The position numbers were made by a program, and so were the translations under genes. Shown in pieces: positions 8,611 through 17,102 of a DNA stretch of 64,000 nt; position 1 is the first letter of the stretch, and each line of letters opens with the position of its first letter. Source of the stretch: Acinetobacter ihumii (lineage in GTDB: Bacteria > Pseudomonadota > Gammaproteobacteria > Pseudomonadales > Moraxellaceae); NCBI RefSeq assembly GCF_900625095.1, contig NZ_LR130760.1, positions 408,301 to 472,300 on the forward strand. The letters run 5' to 3'. The notes beneath the pieces are model-generated. The model worked only from the letters and a program-made list of their open reading frames with translations, did no database searches and had not been told where the DNA came from.

Positions 8611-9759
8611 CTATTTCAGTTTAGGATCTAATGCATCACGCAATGCATCAGTAAACATTGAAAATGCCGTCACCAATACAGCCATCGCAATTGATGCTGC
8701 TGCCAGTTGCCACCATTTCCCCAAAATTAATTCGCTTTGTGCTTCACTGAGCATACTGCCCCAAGATACCACCCCCACAGGAACCCCAAAACCAAGGAAA
8801 CTTAAAATCACTTCAGATTTGATAAATGCTACAACTAAAATTGACATCTGTACTAAAGCAATATGACTGACATTTGGAAAAATATGCACAAACATACGGC
8901 GCATATGTCCAACCCCAATCGCTTTCGCCGCCATGACATATTCACGCGATTTGTGTTTCATATATTCGGCACGAATCAAACGAAATACGCCCGTCCATCC
9001 CGTTAACCCCAAAATTAGAATAATCGACACAATCCCTTTTTGTTGCAACACAGCAGCAATTGCCAAAACCAGTAACAAGTACGGAATAGAAGTAAAAATA
9101 TTGTAGAACCAGTTTAAGATATCGTCTGTCCAGCCACCAAAATAACCCGCCAAAGCTCCCAATACCGTCCCGATTATCACTGCTAATAACGCTGAAAGTA
9201 ATCCTACCCAAATCGAAGTCTCAGCACCTTTAATGGTTTTTAACAAAACATCTTGTCCCCATTTATCAGCACCTAAAACCAAAGTTGTTTTTAGGACCTT
9301 TTTGTCATCCATTAAATGACCACCTAGCTGCTGATCAATGGCTTTCATATCTTCAGCCAATGGGTCTTGCACGCCATAATAGTCCACGCCACCATTCATG
9401 CCTTGTTCAGTCTGAATCTCTTGATTTAACTCATGAATCACATCTTTTAAAGGATCAACAGGATTCTCTGGCACAGCCTGAGTTGCAGTTTGCCCTGAAA
9501 CTTGCATTTCTTGGCTTTGTGTCTTATCGGCTCCCATAAAAGTTGGCGGCGCATAACTTACCGCGACCTCTTGATTCCAGTTAGACGCAATCAAACCCGT
9601 CATTGACAATCCTAAAATGATAAAATAGATCAGCACAATCACTAAGGACAACATCGCGATGCGATCAGCTTTGAGCCTTTTCATGGCGAGTTTCCACAAA
9701 CCTGAAGATGGCTTTGCCGTGATGTCGTTGTTTTTTCTTTTGAGTAAGGTATCTAACAT
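8611..9759 (-). CDS. Peptide ABC transporter permease, OppC/DppC/YejE type, with periplasmic insertion
   Basis: 382 residues. One N-terminal membrane segment (about 33-58), then a binding-protein-dependent transport domain (about 180-380) with the EAA loop EYVMAAKAIGVGHMRRMF at 273-290 that docks on the ATPase. In family members the first membrane segment is normally followed shortly by the conserved G-D-x-G-x-D-V segment. Here about 85 residues (77-162) rich in Gln, Asp and Glu intervene before LGADKWGQDVLL. That loop should face the periplasm. It is 7 bp from the upstream permease gene. The family is secure; the substrate class is inferred from its neighbours. Confidence 0.9.
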   Translation of the reverse strand: MLDTLLKRKNNDITAKPSSGLWKLAMKRLKADRIAMLSLVIVLIYFIILGLSMTGLIASNWNQEVAVSYAPPTFMGADKTQSQEMQVSGQTATQAVPENPVDPLKDVIHELNQEIQTEQGMNGGVDYYGVQDPLAEDMKAIDQQLGGHLMDDKKVLKTTLVLGADKWGQDVLLKTIKGAETSIWVGLLSALLAVIIGTVLGALAGYFGGWTDDILNWFYNIFTSIPYLLLVLAIAAVLQQKGIVSIILILGLTGWTGVFRLIRAEYMKHKSREYVMAAKAIGVGHMRRMFVHIFPNVSHIALVQMSILVVAFIKSEVILSFLGFGVPVGVVSWGSMLSEAQSELILGKWWQLAAASIAMAVLVTAFSMFTDALRDALDPKLK

Positions 9760-9766
9760 AATCCAC

Positions 9767-10705
9767 CTACTTCAACTGTACACGTGGATCGATCAATTTA
9801 TACACCAGATCGGCAATCAGGTTAAAAATCATGGTCGCAGCGGCAACATACACCGTAATCGCTTTAATCACAGGAAAATCACTACGTTCGACCGCAATAA
9901 TGACCTCTCGCCCAATGCCCGGTATACCAAAAAACCGTTCAATTAAAAAAGCCCCAATCAACAATGCAGGCAAACTCGACATGACATCGGTCACAATAGG
10001 AATAGCAGCATTACGCAGAACGTGAACTCCTAAAATGCGACTTTCGCCAACCCCTTTGGCACGTGCAGTACGGACATAATCTTGGTTGACTTCATCTAGT
10101 ACAAAACTGCGGTAGAGTCGTAATGTTGGCGCAATACTCACCACCAACATAATCAAAATGGGTAATAATGAATATTTAAATAAGTTTTGGGAAAAATCAT
10201 CACTCCACCCCTGAACAGGAAACCAACTGAGCTGATAAGCCAGTACATACTGAAATACAATGATGTACACCAAAATACTAATCGACATGGCAATAGTACA
10301 AAGCATCATGATCATGCGATCCGTTAAAGTACCTCGCACAGCGGCCACAGCCAGAGCAAGAATCACTGAAATGACAGTTTGTAAAATGGTCAGTGGAATC
10401 AGTAAGGTCAGCGAAGGTCCTAAACGGGTCATAATAATTTGTGATACTGGCTCACCTGTACTCCAACTCAGACCATAGTCAAATGTTAAAATTTGCTTAA
10501 TAAAGATCCACAATTGAACGTAATAAGGTTGATCAACCCCTAATTGCTGGCGAATATTTTCAATTTGCTCAGGGTTTGACATTTTTCCTGCCAACACATA
10601 AGCCGGATCACCACCCACCCAGTTAAATAGAAAGAAAATCAGCAAAACCACACCCAGCATGGTCGGAATCATTTGCCAGAGTCGGCGTATAAGATATGCC
10701 AGCAT
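9767..10705 (-). CDS. Peptide ABC transporter permease, OppB/DppB/YejB type
   Basis: 312 residues with the classic DppB start MLAYLIRRLWQMIPTMLGV, about six membrane segments, the periplasmic loop NPEQIENIRQQLGVDQPYYVQ and the EAA loop DYVRTARAKGVGESRIL (209-225). It forms the import channel with the neighbouring permease. It lies 10 bp downstream of the M3 peptidase gene and is clearly in the same operon. Confidence 0.92.
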   Translation of the reverse strand: MLAYLIRRLWQMIPTMLGVVLLIFFLFNWVGGDPAYVLAGKMSNPEQIENIRQQLGVDQPYYVQLWIFIKQILTFDYGLSWSTGEPVSQIIMTRLGPSLTLLIPLTILQTVISVILALAVAAVRGTLTDRMIMMLCTIAMSISILVYIIVFQYVLAYQLSWFPVQGWSDDFSQNLFKYSLLPILIMLVVSIAPTLRLYRSFVLDEVNQDYVRTARAKGVGESRILGVHVLRNAAIPIVTDVMSSLPALLIGAFLIERFFGIPGIGREVIIAVERSDFPVIKAITVYVAAATMIFNLIADLVYKLIDPRVQLK

Positions 10706-10715
10706 AAACCGCCCC

Positions 10716-12785
10716 TTATTTCACCCGTTGACCATTAATTTCATCAAAAAAGGCTTTATTATCTGGTTTACGACCCAAGAAGTCTTCCACCATTTTTTCT
10801 GCATCTTTTTGACTGCCTTGTGATAAAATTGCCTGACGATAACGCTGCCCAACCTCTGGATTATTCAGATTATCACCAAAGGCAGATAGCATATCCAGCG
10901 CAATGACTTCAGACCACATATAGCCATAGTAACCTGCTTGATACCCCCCCATCAGATGTCCAAATTGACCTGGAAATTCTGTCGTTGGCACATATCCCAA
11001 TGCCGTCTTTCCTTCCATGTTCTTCCAAACCTCTAAAGGTTGAAGTTTAAGTGCATCGTTTGAATGTAATGCCATATCATATTGCGCATATAAAGTTTGA
11101 CGGGCATAAAACAAGCCACGACCATAGCTATGTACTGCATTGAGTTTTTTGATTAAGGCATCATCTACCTGCGGGCATGCTGGATTACAATAATTTGCAA
11201 CTTTTGATAAGGTTTCTTGACGACGCGCCCATTCTTCATACATCTGGGATGGCGCTTCTACAAAATCACGCTCAACCGACGTACCTGCCTGCGACGCATA
11301 ACGAGTATTCGATAAAATGCCATGTAAGGCATGTCCAAATTCATGCACAAAAGTTTCCAATTCATCACTGTTTAAACCTTTACGGTTGAAATTGGTGACC
11401 AAAGCTGAAATCGGTTTACGTTGAGTTAGGCTACTGCCATTGTAAATAGACCAAACCGCGGCATGACCATACTTGCCTTGACGCGGAAAACGGTCCATAT
11501 ATAAACCGCCTAACAATTCACCTGTCTTACTATCGACCACATCATAATATTCAACTTCAGCTTGCCAGACATCAACCTTAACTGGTTTAAACTGAATTCC
11601 ATAAAGATTGGATGAAATCGCAAACAACCAATCTTGTGCAGCTTGCGTTGGGAAATATTCACGCATCTTTTCCTGATCAATCTGATACTTAGCTTGACGT
11701 AATTTCTCACTCCAATATGCTTCACTCCAACGTTCGATCTTGGCTTGTTTAAATGGAATCTTTAGCGTTTTTGCTTTAAATTCTTGTAAGGTTTTGACTT
11801 CCTGTTTTTCTAGCGGCACAACTTTATCGTGTATGGAATTTAGGAATTGATTGACAGCTTCAGGAGTCTTCGCCATACGATTTTCTAGAACCCATTCGGC
11901 ATAACTAGATTTACCAAACAACTGTGCCAGCTCATAACGTAAATCCACCGCTTGCTTAAGCAACTGTAAATTTTGCTCCCCGCCACGACGAGTAAATGCA
12001 ATCTGATAACGCTTTCTTGCACTATCATTATCTGCAAACTGCATAAAAGGCTGATATTCAGGATATTCAAAACCGAGTCGGTAATTGCCTTTGTCGTTTT
12101 TCTTTAAACCATCAATATAACTTTGAGGCAGACCTTTCAATTCAGCAGGAGTAAATTCTAATTTTTCGGGGTTATCACGGACATTACGCGCATATTCTTG
12201 TTCTATTTTAGTCAATTGAAGCATGATATCTTTCAAACGGACTTGTTTATCCGCACTCAGTTGTACACCTGTATTTTCAAAAGCTTGTAAAATATCTTGC
12301 CGATACTTAGTGTCAATGGCATCATTTGGCTGAATTCTTTTTATCTTTTGATAGAGTCTTGCATCCTGAAAAACGCCTGTCTGAAACTCACTCATTTTAA
12401 CTTCACAATCTTCTGAGGCTTGACGTATTTTTTCATCTGGATCGACATTACTATAAAAACTGACTGGTCCAGAAAAATTTTCAAAGCTAGCAAAAATTGC
12501 ATCCCACTTGGCTAAAACAGATGCAGCAGCGCTATCTTGTACCAAAGGTTCCGCGGCAAAAGCATCCAATTGTTTTTGCGTCTCGACAATTTTTGCCTCA
12601 CATAAAGCAGGAATTTCTTTAGCTGTAAATTTTGGCAAAGTCTCACGTTTTACTGCGTCAGTTTTAATCACTTCTGTTTTAGATGCATCTGCCAAAGACA
12701 GTGAACTTGCTGCCATAGTCGCGAAACATAAGATAGATAGTTTAAAAATCTTACGGTTGTTTTTTCGGCTTATGATGGTATTCAT
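10716..12785 (-). CDS. Exported M3 family zinc oligopeptidase
   Basis: 689 residues. The zinc motif HEFGH (481-485), with third ligand Glu510 in DFVEAPSQMYEEW and the downstream FGHLMGGYQAGYYGYMWSEV, identifies an M3 (thimet oligopeptidase/Dcp/OpdA-type) metallopeptidase that cleaves short peptides. Unlike cytosolic OpdA and Dcp it begins with a cleavable signal sequence (basic MNTIISRKNNRK, hydrophobic core to about residue 32, AxA-like LADA), so it should act in the periplasm. It is embedded between a binding protein and the permeases of a peptide importer, with 24 and 10 bp spacing, which ties it to trimming of imported peptides. GGAG precedes the ATG. Confidence 0.92.
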   Translation of the reverse strand: MNTIISRKNNRKIFKLSILCFATMAASSLSLADASKTEVIKTDAVKRETLPKFTAKEIPALCEAKIVETQKQLDAFAAEPLVQDSAAASVLAKWDAIFASFENFSGPVSFYSNVDPDEKIRQASEDCEVKMSEFQTGVFQDARLYQKIKRIQPNDAIDTKYRQDILQAFENTGVQLSADKQVRLKDIMLQLTKIEQEYARNVRDNPEKLEFTPAELKGLPQSYIDGLKKNDKGNYRLGFEYPEYQPFMQFADNDSARKRYQIAFTRRGGEQNLQLLKQAVDLRYELAQLFGKSSYAEWVLENRMAKTPEAVNQFLNSIHDKVVPLEKQEVKTLQEFKAKTLKIPFKQAKIERWSEAYWSEKLRQAKYQIDQEKMREYFPTQAAQDWLFAISSNLYGIQFKPVKVDVWQAEVEYYDVVDSKTGELLGGLYMDRFPRQGKYGHAAVWSIYNGSSLTQRKPISALVTNFNRKGLNSDELETFVHEFGHALHGILSNTRYASQAGTSVERDFVEAPSQMYEEWARRQETLSKVANYCNPACPQVDDALIKKLNAVHSYGRGLFYARQTLYAQYDMALHSNDALKLQPLEVWKNMEGKTALGYVPTTEFPGQFGHLMGGYQAGYYGYMWSEVIALDMLSAFGDNLNNPEVGQRYRQAILSQGSQKDAEKMVEDFLGRKPDNKAFFDEINGQRVK

Positions 12786-12809
12786 GCGTTCTCCAGTTTT
12801 CCTTAATTT

Positions 12810-14618
12810 CTATTTCTTCATATCAATATCGATATACATCCATTCTGCTGGCAAAATTGGATGCTTTTTAAAACCAATTACACGAGGCTGTGCCAAGACA
12901 TTTCGATAGCGCGCACCCATGACTTGCATAGGCATATAAACTTCCAATAATCGTGACATTTTACGATACAGTGCATCACGCTCTGGTCCTGGATGCATTT
13001 TTTGAGTTTGTTCATATAAGCGATCATATTCAGGAATTTCGACACAGGCATTATTGGTTACGTTAATATTTTTGCCATAAAACAACTGCATAAAGTTATC
13101 AGCATCAGGATAATCCGCAATCCAAGCCGAGGCTTTAAACATGGTTTTACATTGTTTTTCCAGTTTTAAAGCTTCAGAAAAAGGCATTGATTTGCTGGTC
13201 ATTTTGATTTTGATGCCATCCAATGTCTTTTTAAAAAATTCGGCTTGCTGCTGACTACGAGCACTATTACCTGAAATGGTCATCTCAATCATTAAGGGTT
13301 GACCATTCGGCAAAGTCCGCCAGCCATCTGCACCGACTTTATAGTGATAACGATCCAATAATAAATTGGCCGCCTTGACTGAATACGGAATACTGCTTTT
13401 ATAATTTGGATCATAACCACTGACACTAGGTGGAATCGGTGATTGAAGTTTTTGCATATCACCATTCATCAAAATATTGGCGTAATTCTTCGCTGAAAAC
13501 GCCATCGCCATAGCACGACGCAATGCAATTTTTTCTTTACCTAAACCACCCACCACAGGATTACGCATATTCCAATAGTAGTAATCTAAAGATGGATCGG
13601 AAATACGTGACAGTTGAATGCCTTTTTTTGCCAGTTCTGGTTTCAGTTTACCTTTATCTAAAGCTTGTACCGTAATTTCCCCTTCCAATGCCATTAAATC
13701 GGTTTGATCTTTAACAAAGGATAACCAACGTGATTGCCCTTCCTCCATCACCTGTATATCAATCACTCCGATTTGTGGCATATTTTTGCCTTTCATCGCA
13801 CCAACGATCTTCTGATCTTCAGGCGAAGAGGCTTTAAAATTCCAAATAAAGCTACTAAAATTGGGATTAGCCTTTAAAATAATTCTGGAACCGGGTATCC
13901 ATTTACTTAGTACATACGGTCCTGTACCCACAGGATGCCCCATGACAAAGCCAGCTTTGTCACGATATTTTTCTATCACTTCACGCGCTACTGCACCTGT
14001 AGGATTGTGTGCTAGTAACATCGGAAAATTTTGATCAGGACTGACCAAACGGATCACTAACGTATAACGATCTGGGGTTTGAATACCCTCCACAGGCTGA
14101 TCATAATTAAACTTACCTGTTGTTTGAGCCTGCTTGAGTAGCGCATCCATTCCTAAAATACGACCATCAAACACCCAACTATTTGGGGAATGTAAATTTG
14201 GATCAAGCAGGCGCTTAAATGTGTACGCATAATCGTATGAGGTCAGTTCACGTTTTTTTCCCTTAAAAACAGGGTCATCCGCAAAATAAATTCCTTTTTT
14301 TAGATGAATGGTATAAGTCAAACCATCGGCACTAATTTCCGGCATTGCTTCAGCAGTCCGTGGAACCAATTTGGCTGGTGAAGCAAGATAATCATAAGTA
14401 TAAAGTGGTTCAAAAATAGAGGTATTCACATGTGCTGAATAAAGATCATGGACAGCCGCAGGGTCAAACCCAGTTTCAGCAACAGGAAATACATAACGTA
14501 GGACTTTGTTTGGATCAGCAAAACTTTTTGCGAAAACTGAACTTTGACTGGCTAATAACACAGCACTAGTTAAAACTGCCATGCTCCATCGTTTTAGAAT
14601 CTGATTACAATCATTCAT
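12810..14618 (-). CDS. Peptide ABC transporter substrate-binding protein (SBP_bac_5), copy 1
   Basis: 602 residues with a signal sequence ending near SSVFA|KS. The SBP_bac_5 fold, used by Dpp, Opp and Yej binding proteins, is recognisable from FEPLYTYDYLASPAKLVPRTAEAMPEI near the N-terminus, GIYFADDPVFKGKKRELTSYDYAYTFKRLLDP, and VGTGPYVLSKW. It lacks a lipobox, so it should be soluble in the periplasm. It is a clear paralog of the next gene, sharing segments such as the DPVFKGK / DPAFKGK loop, and lies 21 bp after it. Two binding proteins on one permease suggest two ligand classes or a broad range. Confidence 0.92.
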   Translation of the reverse strand: MNDCNQILKRWSMAVLTSAVLLASQSSVFAKSFADPNKVLRYVFPVAETGFDPAAVHDLYSAHVNTSIFEPLYTYDYLASPAKLVPRTAEAMPEISADGLTYTIHLKKGIYFADDPVFKGKKRELTSYDYAYTFKRLLDPNLHSPNSWVFDGRILGMDALLKQAQTTGKFNYDQPVEGIQTPDRYTLVIRLVSPDQNFPMLLAHNPTGAVAREVIEKYRDKAGFVMGHPVGTGPYVLSKWIPGSRIILKANPNFSSFIWNFKASSPEDQKIVGAMKGKNMPQIGVIDIQVMEEGQSRWLSFVKDQTDLMALEGEITVQALDKGKLKPELAKKGIQLSRISDPSLDYYYWNMRNPVVGGLGKEKIALRRAMAMAFSAKNYANILMNGDMQKLQSPIPPSVSGYDPNYKSSIPYSVKAANLLLDRYHYKVGADGWRTLPNGQPLMIEMTISGNSARSQQQAEFFKKTLDGIKIKMTSKSMPFSEALKLEKQCKTMFKASAWIADYPDADNFMQLFYGKNINVTNNACVEIPEYDRLYEQTQKMHPGPERDALYRKMSRLLEVYMPMQVMGARYRNVLAQPRVIGFKKHPILPAEWMYIDIDMKK

Positions 14619-14639
14619 GCTTAATCCAATTTACTTTAT

Positions 14640-16418
14640 TTATTTTTTGACTGGCTGAATATCTAAATATTGCCAGTTGGTTCCCAACATAGGATGTGCT
14701 TTAAAACCTTGTACTTGCGGATGCATCACCCAATTACGAATACGTGAACTTTGTACAATCCATGGGTTATCTGCTTCAACTTGCCGGCTAATTTTTTGAT
14801 AATCACTCAAACGTTGTGCAATAGGCAAAGACATAGCATGTTCATACAGTGCATCGTAGGCTTTAGATTGATAACAACTGATATTTCCTTGCCCAGAATT
14901 TGGACCATATAATAATTGCACAAAATTTTCTCCTTCGGGATAATCTGCAATCCAAGAAGAACCCCACATCATATATTTACACTGTATAGCTGCTTTCATA
15001 TTGTCTGCAAAATTACTCACTACAAAACTAACCCGAATACCAATTGCATCCAGATTCTTCTTCCAGAGTTCAGACTGAACCACAGAGCTTGAACTATTTT
15101 CTGTCATCATTTTTATAATTAGGGGCTGGCCATTAGGTAAATTTCGATAACCATCCGCCCTTTTTTTATAACCAAACCGATCTAGCAATTTATTCGCAAG
15201 TAACGGGTTATACGCAACACTACTTTTATAATTTGGATCATAGCCCTGAATACCTTCAGGTAAAATCATTTCATTTTTAACCGCCTGACCTTTATAAATT
15301 TGCTTAATTGCTTCATCTTGATTATAAGCGAGGCTTATTGCACGCCTTAACGCAATTTTCTCTAAGCTAAAACCTCCTACAATGGGGTCTTGCATATTAA
15401 ATGTTGTATAAATTAACTCTGGATCTTTGACCTGAAACAGTTGAATGCCTTGTTTAGTCAACTCAGGTTTTAATTTTTTACCATCCAAGGCTTGAGAAAC
15501 AGCGTTTGCAGTGAGTTTATCAAAATCTAATTGTCCAGTTTTGAACGCCAACCAGCGTGATTGTTCTTCTTCAATAATACTTACATTAACTTTGCCAATT
15601 TGGGGCATTTTTTTGCCCGACATGTGCTTAACTAACTGATTATCCCATGCCGTCCCTGTCGATTTAAAATTCCAGACAAAACCACGATAGTTTGGATTGG
15701 CAATCAATTCAATTTTACTGCGTGGCATATATTTACTAAGTTGATAAGGCCCTGTACCCACAGGATGCTGTCCAATACGATCTCCATAATAATCAACAAC
15801 TTCTTTGGCTACCGCCCCTAAAGTGACATAAGCTAAAATATATTGAAAATTATAATCTGGACGCACCAAAGTAATTTGCAAAGTATAACGATCTAATGCT
15901 TTTAAACCTTGAATAGGAGCAGCATAATTAAATTTCCCTGTTTTTTTTGCTGCGGCAACGGCTGCATCTGCTCCTACAATTTTTCCATTTAAAAAAGAAT
16001 AGGTTGTCGATCTATTTTTAGGATCTAAAATACGCTGTATCGAATAAATATAATCTTGTGCTGTCAGCTCTCTCGGTTTTCCCTTGAAAGCAGGATCGTT
16101 AGAAAAATAAATACCGCGTTTTATTTCAAAGGTATACACCTTACCATCTTGTTCAATTTTAGGCATCGCCTCAGCCGTATTGGGAATCAACTGAACGGGA
16201 CGTGCCAGATAGTCATATGTTAATAAGGGCTCAAAAATAACTTCTGCAATTTTACCGCTGTAGTAATTATAAGTTTTGACCATGTCAAAACCATCATCTG
16301 GTGCTTCAAAAGCAACATTTAAGACTTTATTGGCTTGTGCATCGGCGTGCAATTGTAAGCTAAGCCCAGATGTTATTGCCAGTAATGCAATCGCTATATT
16401 GATTTTTGTTTTATTCAA
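14640..16418 (-). CDS. Peptide ABC transporter substrate-binding protein (SBP_bac_5), copy 2
   Basis: 592 residues and first gene of the leftward operon. Signal sequence MNKTKINIAIALLAITSGLS with cleavage near LHADA, then the SBP_bac_5 pattern (FEPLLTYDYLARPVQLIPNTAEAMPKI, GIYFSNDPAFKGKPRELTAQDY, VGTGPYQLSKY). The start is TTG at 16418, with AGG shortly upstream. No in-frame ATG exists inside the signal peptide, so the TTG is probably genuine. It is a tandem paralog of the downstream binding protein. The promoter must lie in the AT-rich region shared with the receptor gene. Confidence 0.91.
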   Translation of the reverse strand: MNKTKINIAIALLAITSGLSLQLHADAQANKVLNVAFEAPDDGFDMVKTYNYYSGKIAEVIFEPLLTYDYLARPVQLIPNTAEAMPKIEQDGKVYTFEIKRGIYFSNDPAFKGKPRELTAQDYIYSIQRILDPKNRSTTYSFLNGKIVGADAAVAAAKKTGKFNYAAPIQGLKALDRYTLQITLVRPDYNFQYILAYVTLGAVAKEVVDYYGDRIGQHPVGTGPYQLSKYMPRSKIELIANPNYRGFVWNFKSTGTAWDNQLVKHMSGKKMPQIGKVNVSIIEEEQSRWLAFKTGQLDFDKLTANAVSQALDGKKLKPELTKQGIQLFQVKDPELIYTTFNMQDPIVGGFSLEKIALRRAISLAYNQDEAIKQIYKGQAVKNEMILPEGIQGYDPNYKSSVAYNPLLANKLLDRFGYKKRADGYRNLPNGQPLIIKMMTENSSSSVVQSELWKKNLDAIGIRVSFVVSNFADNMKAAIQCKYMMWGSSWIADYPEGENFVQLLYGPNSGQGNISCYQSKAYDALYEHAMSLPIAQRLSDYQKISRQVEADNPWIVQSSRIRNWVMHPQVQGFKAHPMLGTNWQYLDIQPVKK

Positions 16419-17102
16419 TTTTACCTGATCCCAATGATTATTTTATCTCATGCAAACCAACTTTATCTGCATCACAACGTTATCATCAATTTATTTAAAA
16501 AATTAGCGAAAAAAATATGATGAAGAATAATGACCGACTTGCAGGATGTTACATCTAAGCGAAATTCATGCCAGCCTTTTTAAAAATTAAAAAAAAGTGA
16601 AATATCTCTGTTTTTACCAAAATTATTTAAGAAAATGGAAACTACTTACTTTTTTCATTTTTTTTACCAAGAATTAAAATGGTGCTAGATTTTTTACAGA
16701 ACAGAAAAATGCACCAAAAACGAATCAATCATTACAAATAGTAAAAAAATCTTCATAATTAAAAATAAAAAATACTTAACAATTTGAATTTACTTATTTT
16801 TTTAAAACAAAAAATAGCATTACTTTTTTTTATTAAATTAATAACTTTTTGATATAACTTGGATTTTCACTTATTCTCCAAATATAAAAAAACAAATTTA
16901 AAAAATATCTTCAATATTTCCGATTTCTACTTACACTGTTCTAAAAGTAAGAAAAAAATAGATATAAAAAAATAAAATATTAAAAATCAACAATTAAAAA
17001 CATAAAAAAAAATTTCATAAAAAAAAATATAAAACTGGCATCTCTATTGCTTTGAACACAATTAGCAATATCGCGGTTACAACAAAAAGGAATACTTTTA
17101 CC
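16419..17102. promoter_or_regulatory. AT-rich divergent promoter region of the peptide-uptake locus
   Basis: 684 bp without a gene, dominated by A and T tracts. By my count only about one base in eight is G or C across 16741-16860. It separates the leftward ABC operon from the rightward receptor/TonB operon and must hold both promoters. I see no convincing Fur box and no single clear operator. Such AT content is typical of DNA bound by H-NS-like silencers, which is inference. Confidence 0.6.
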
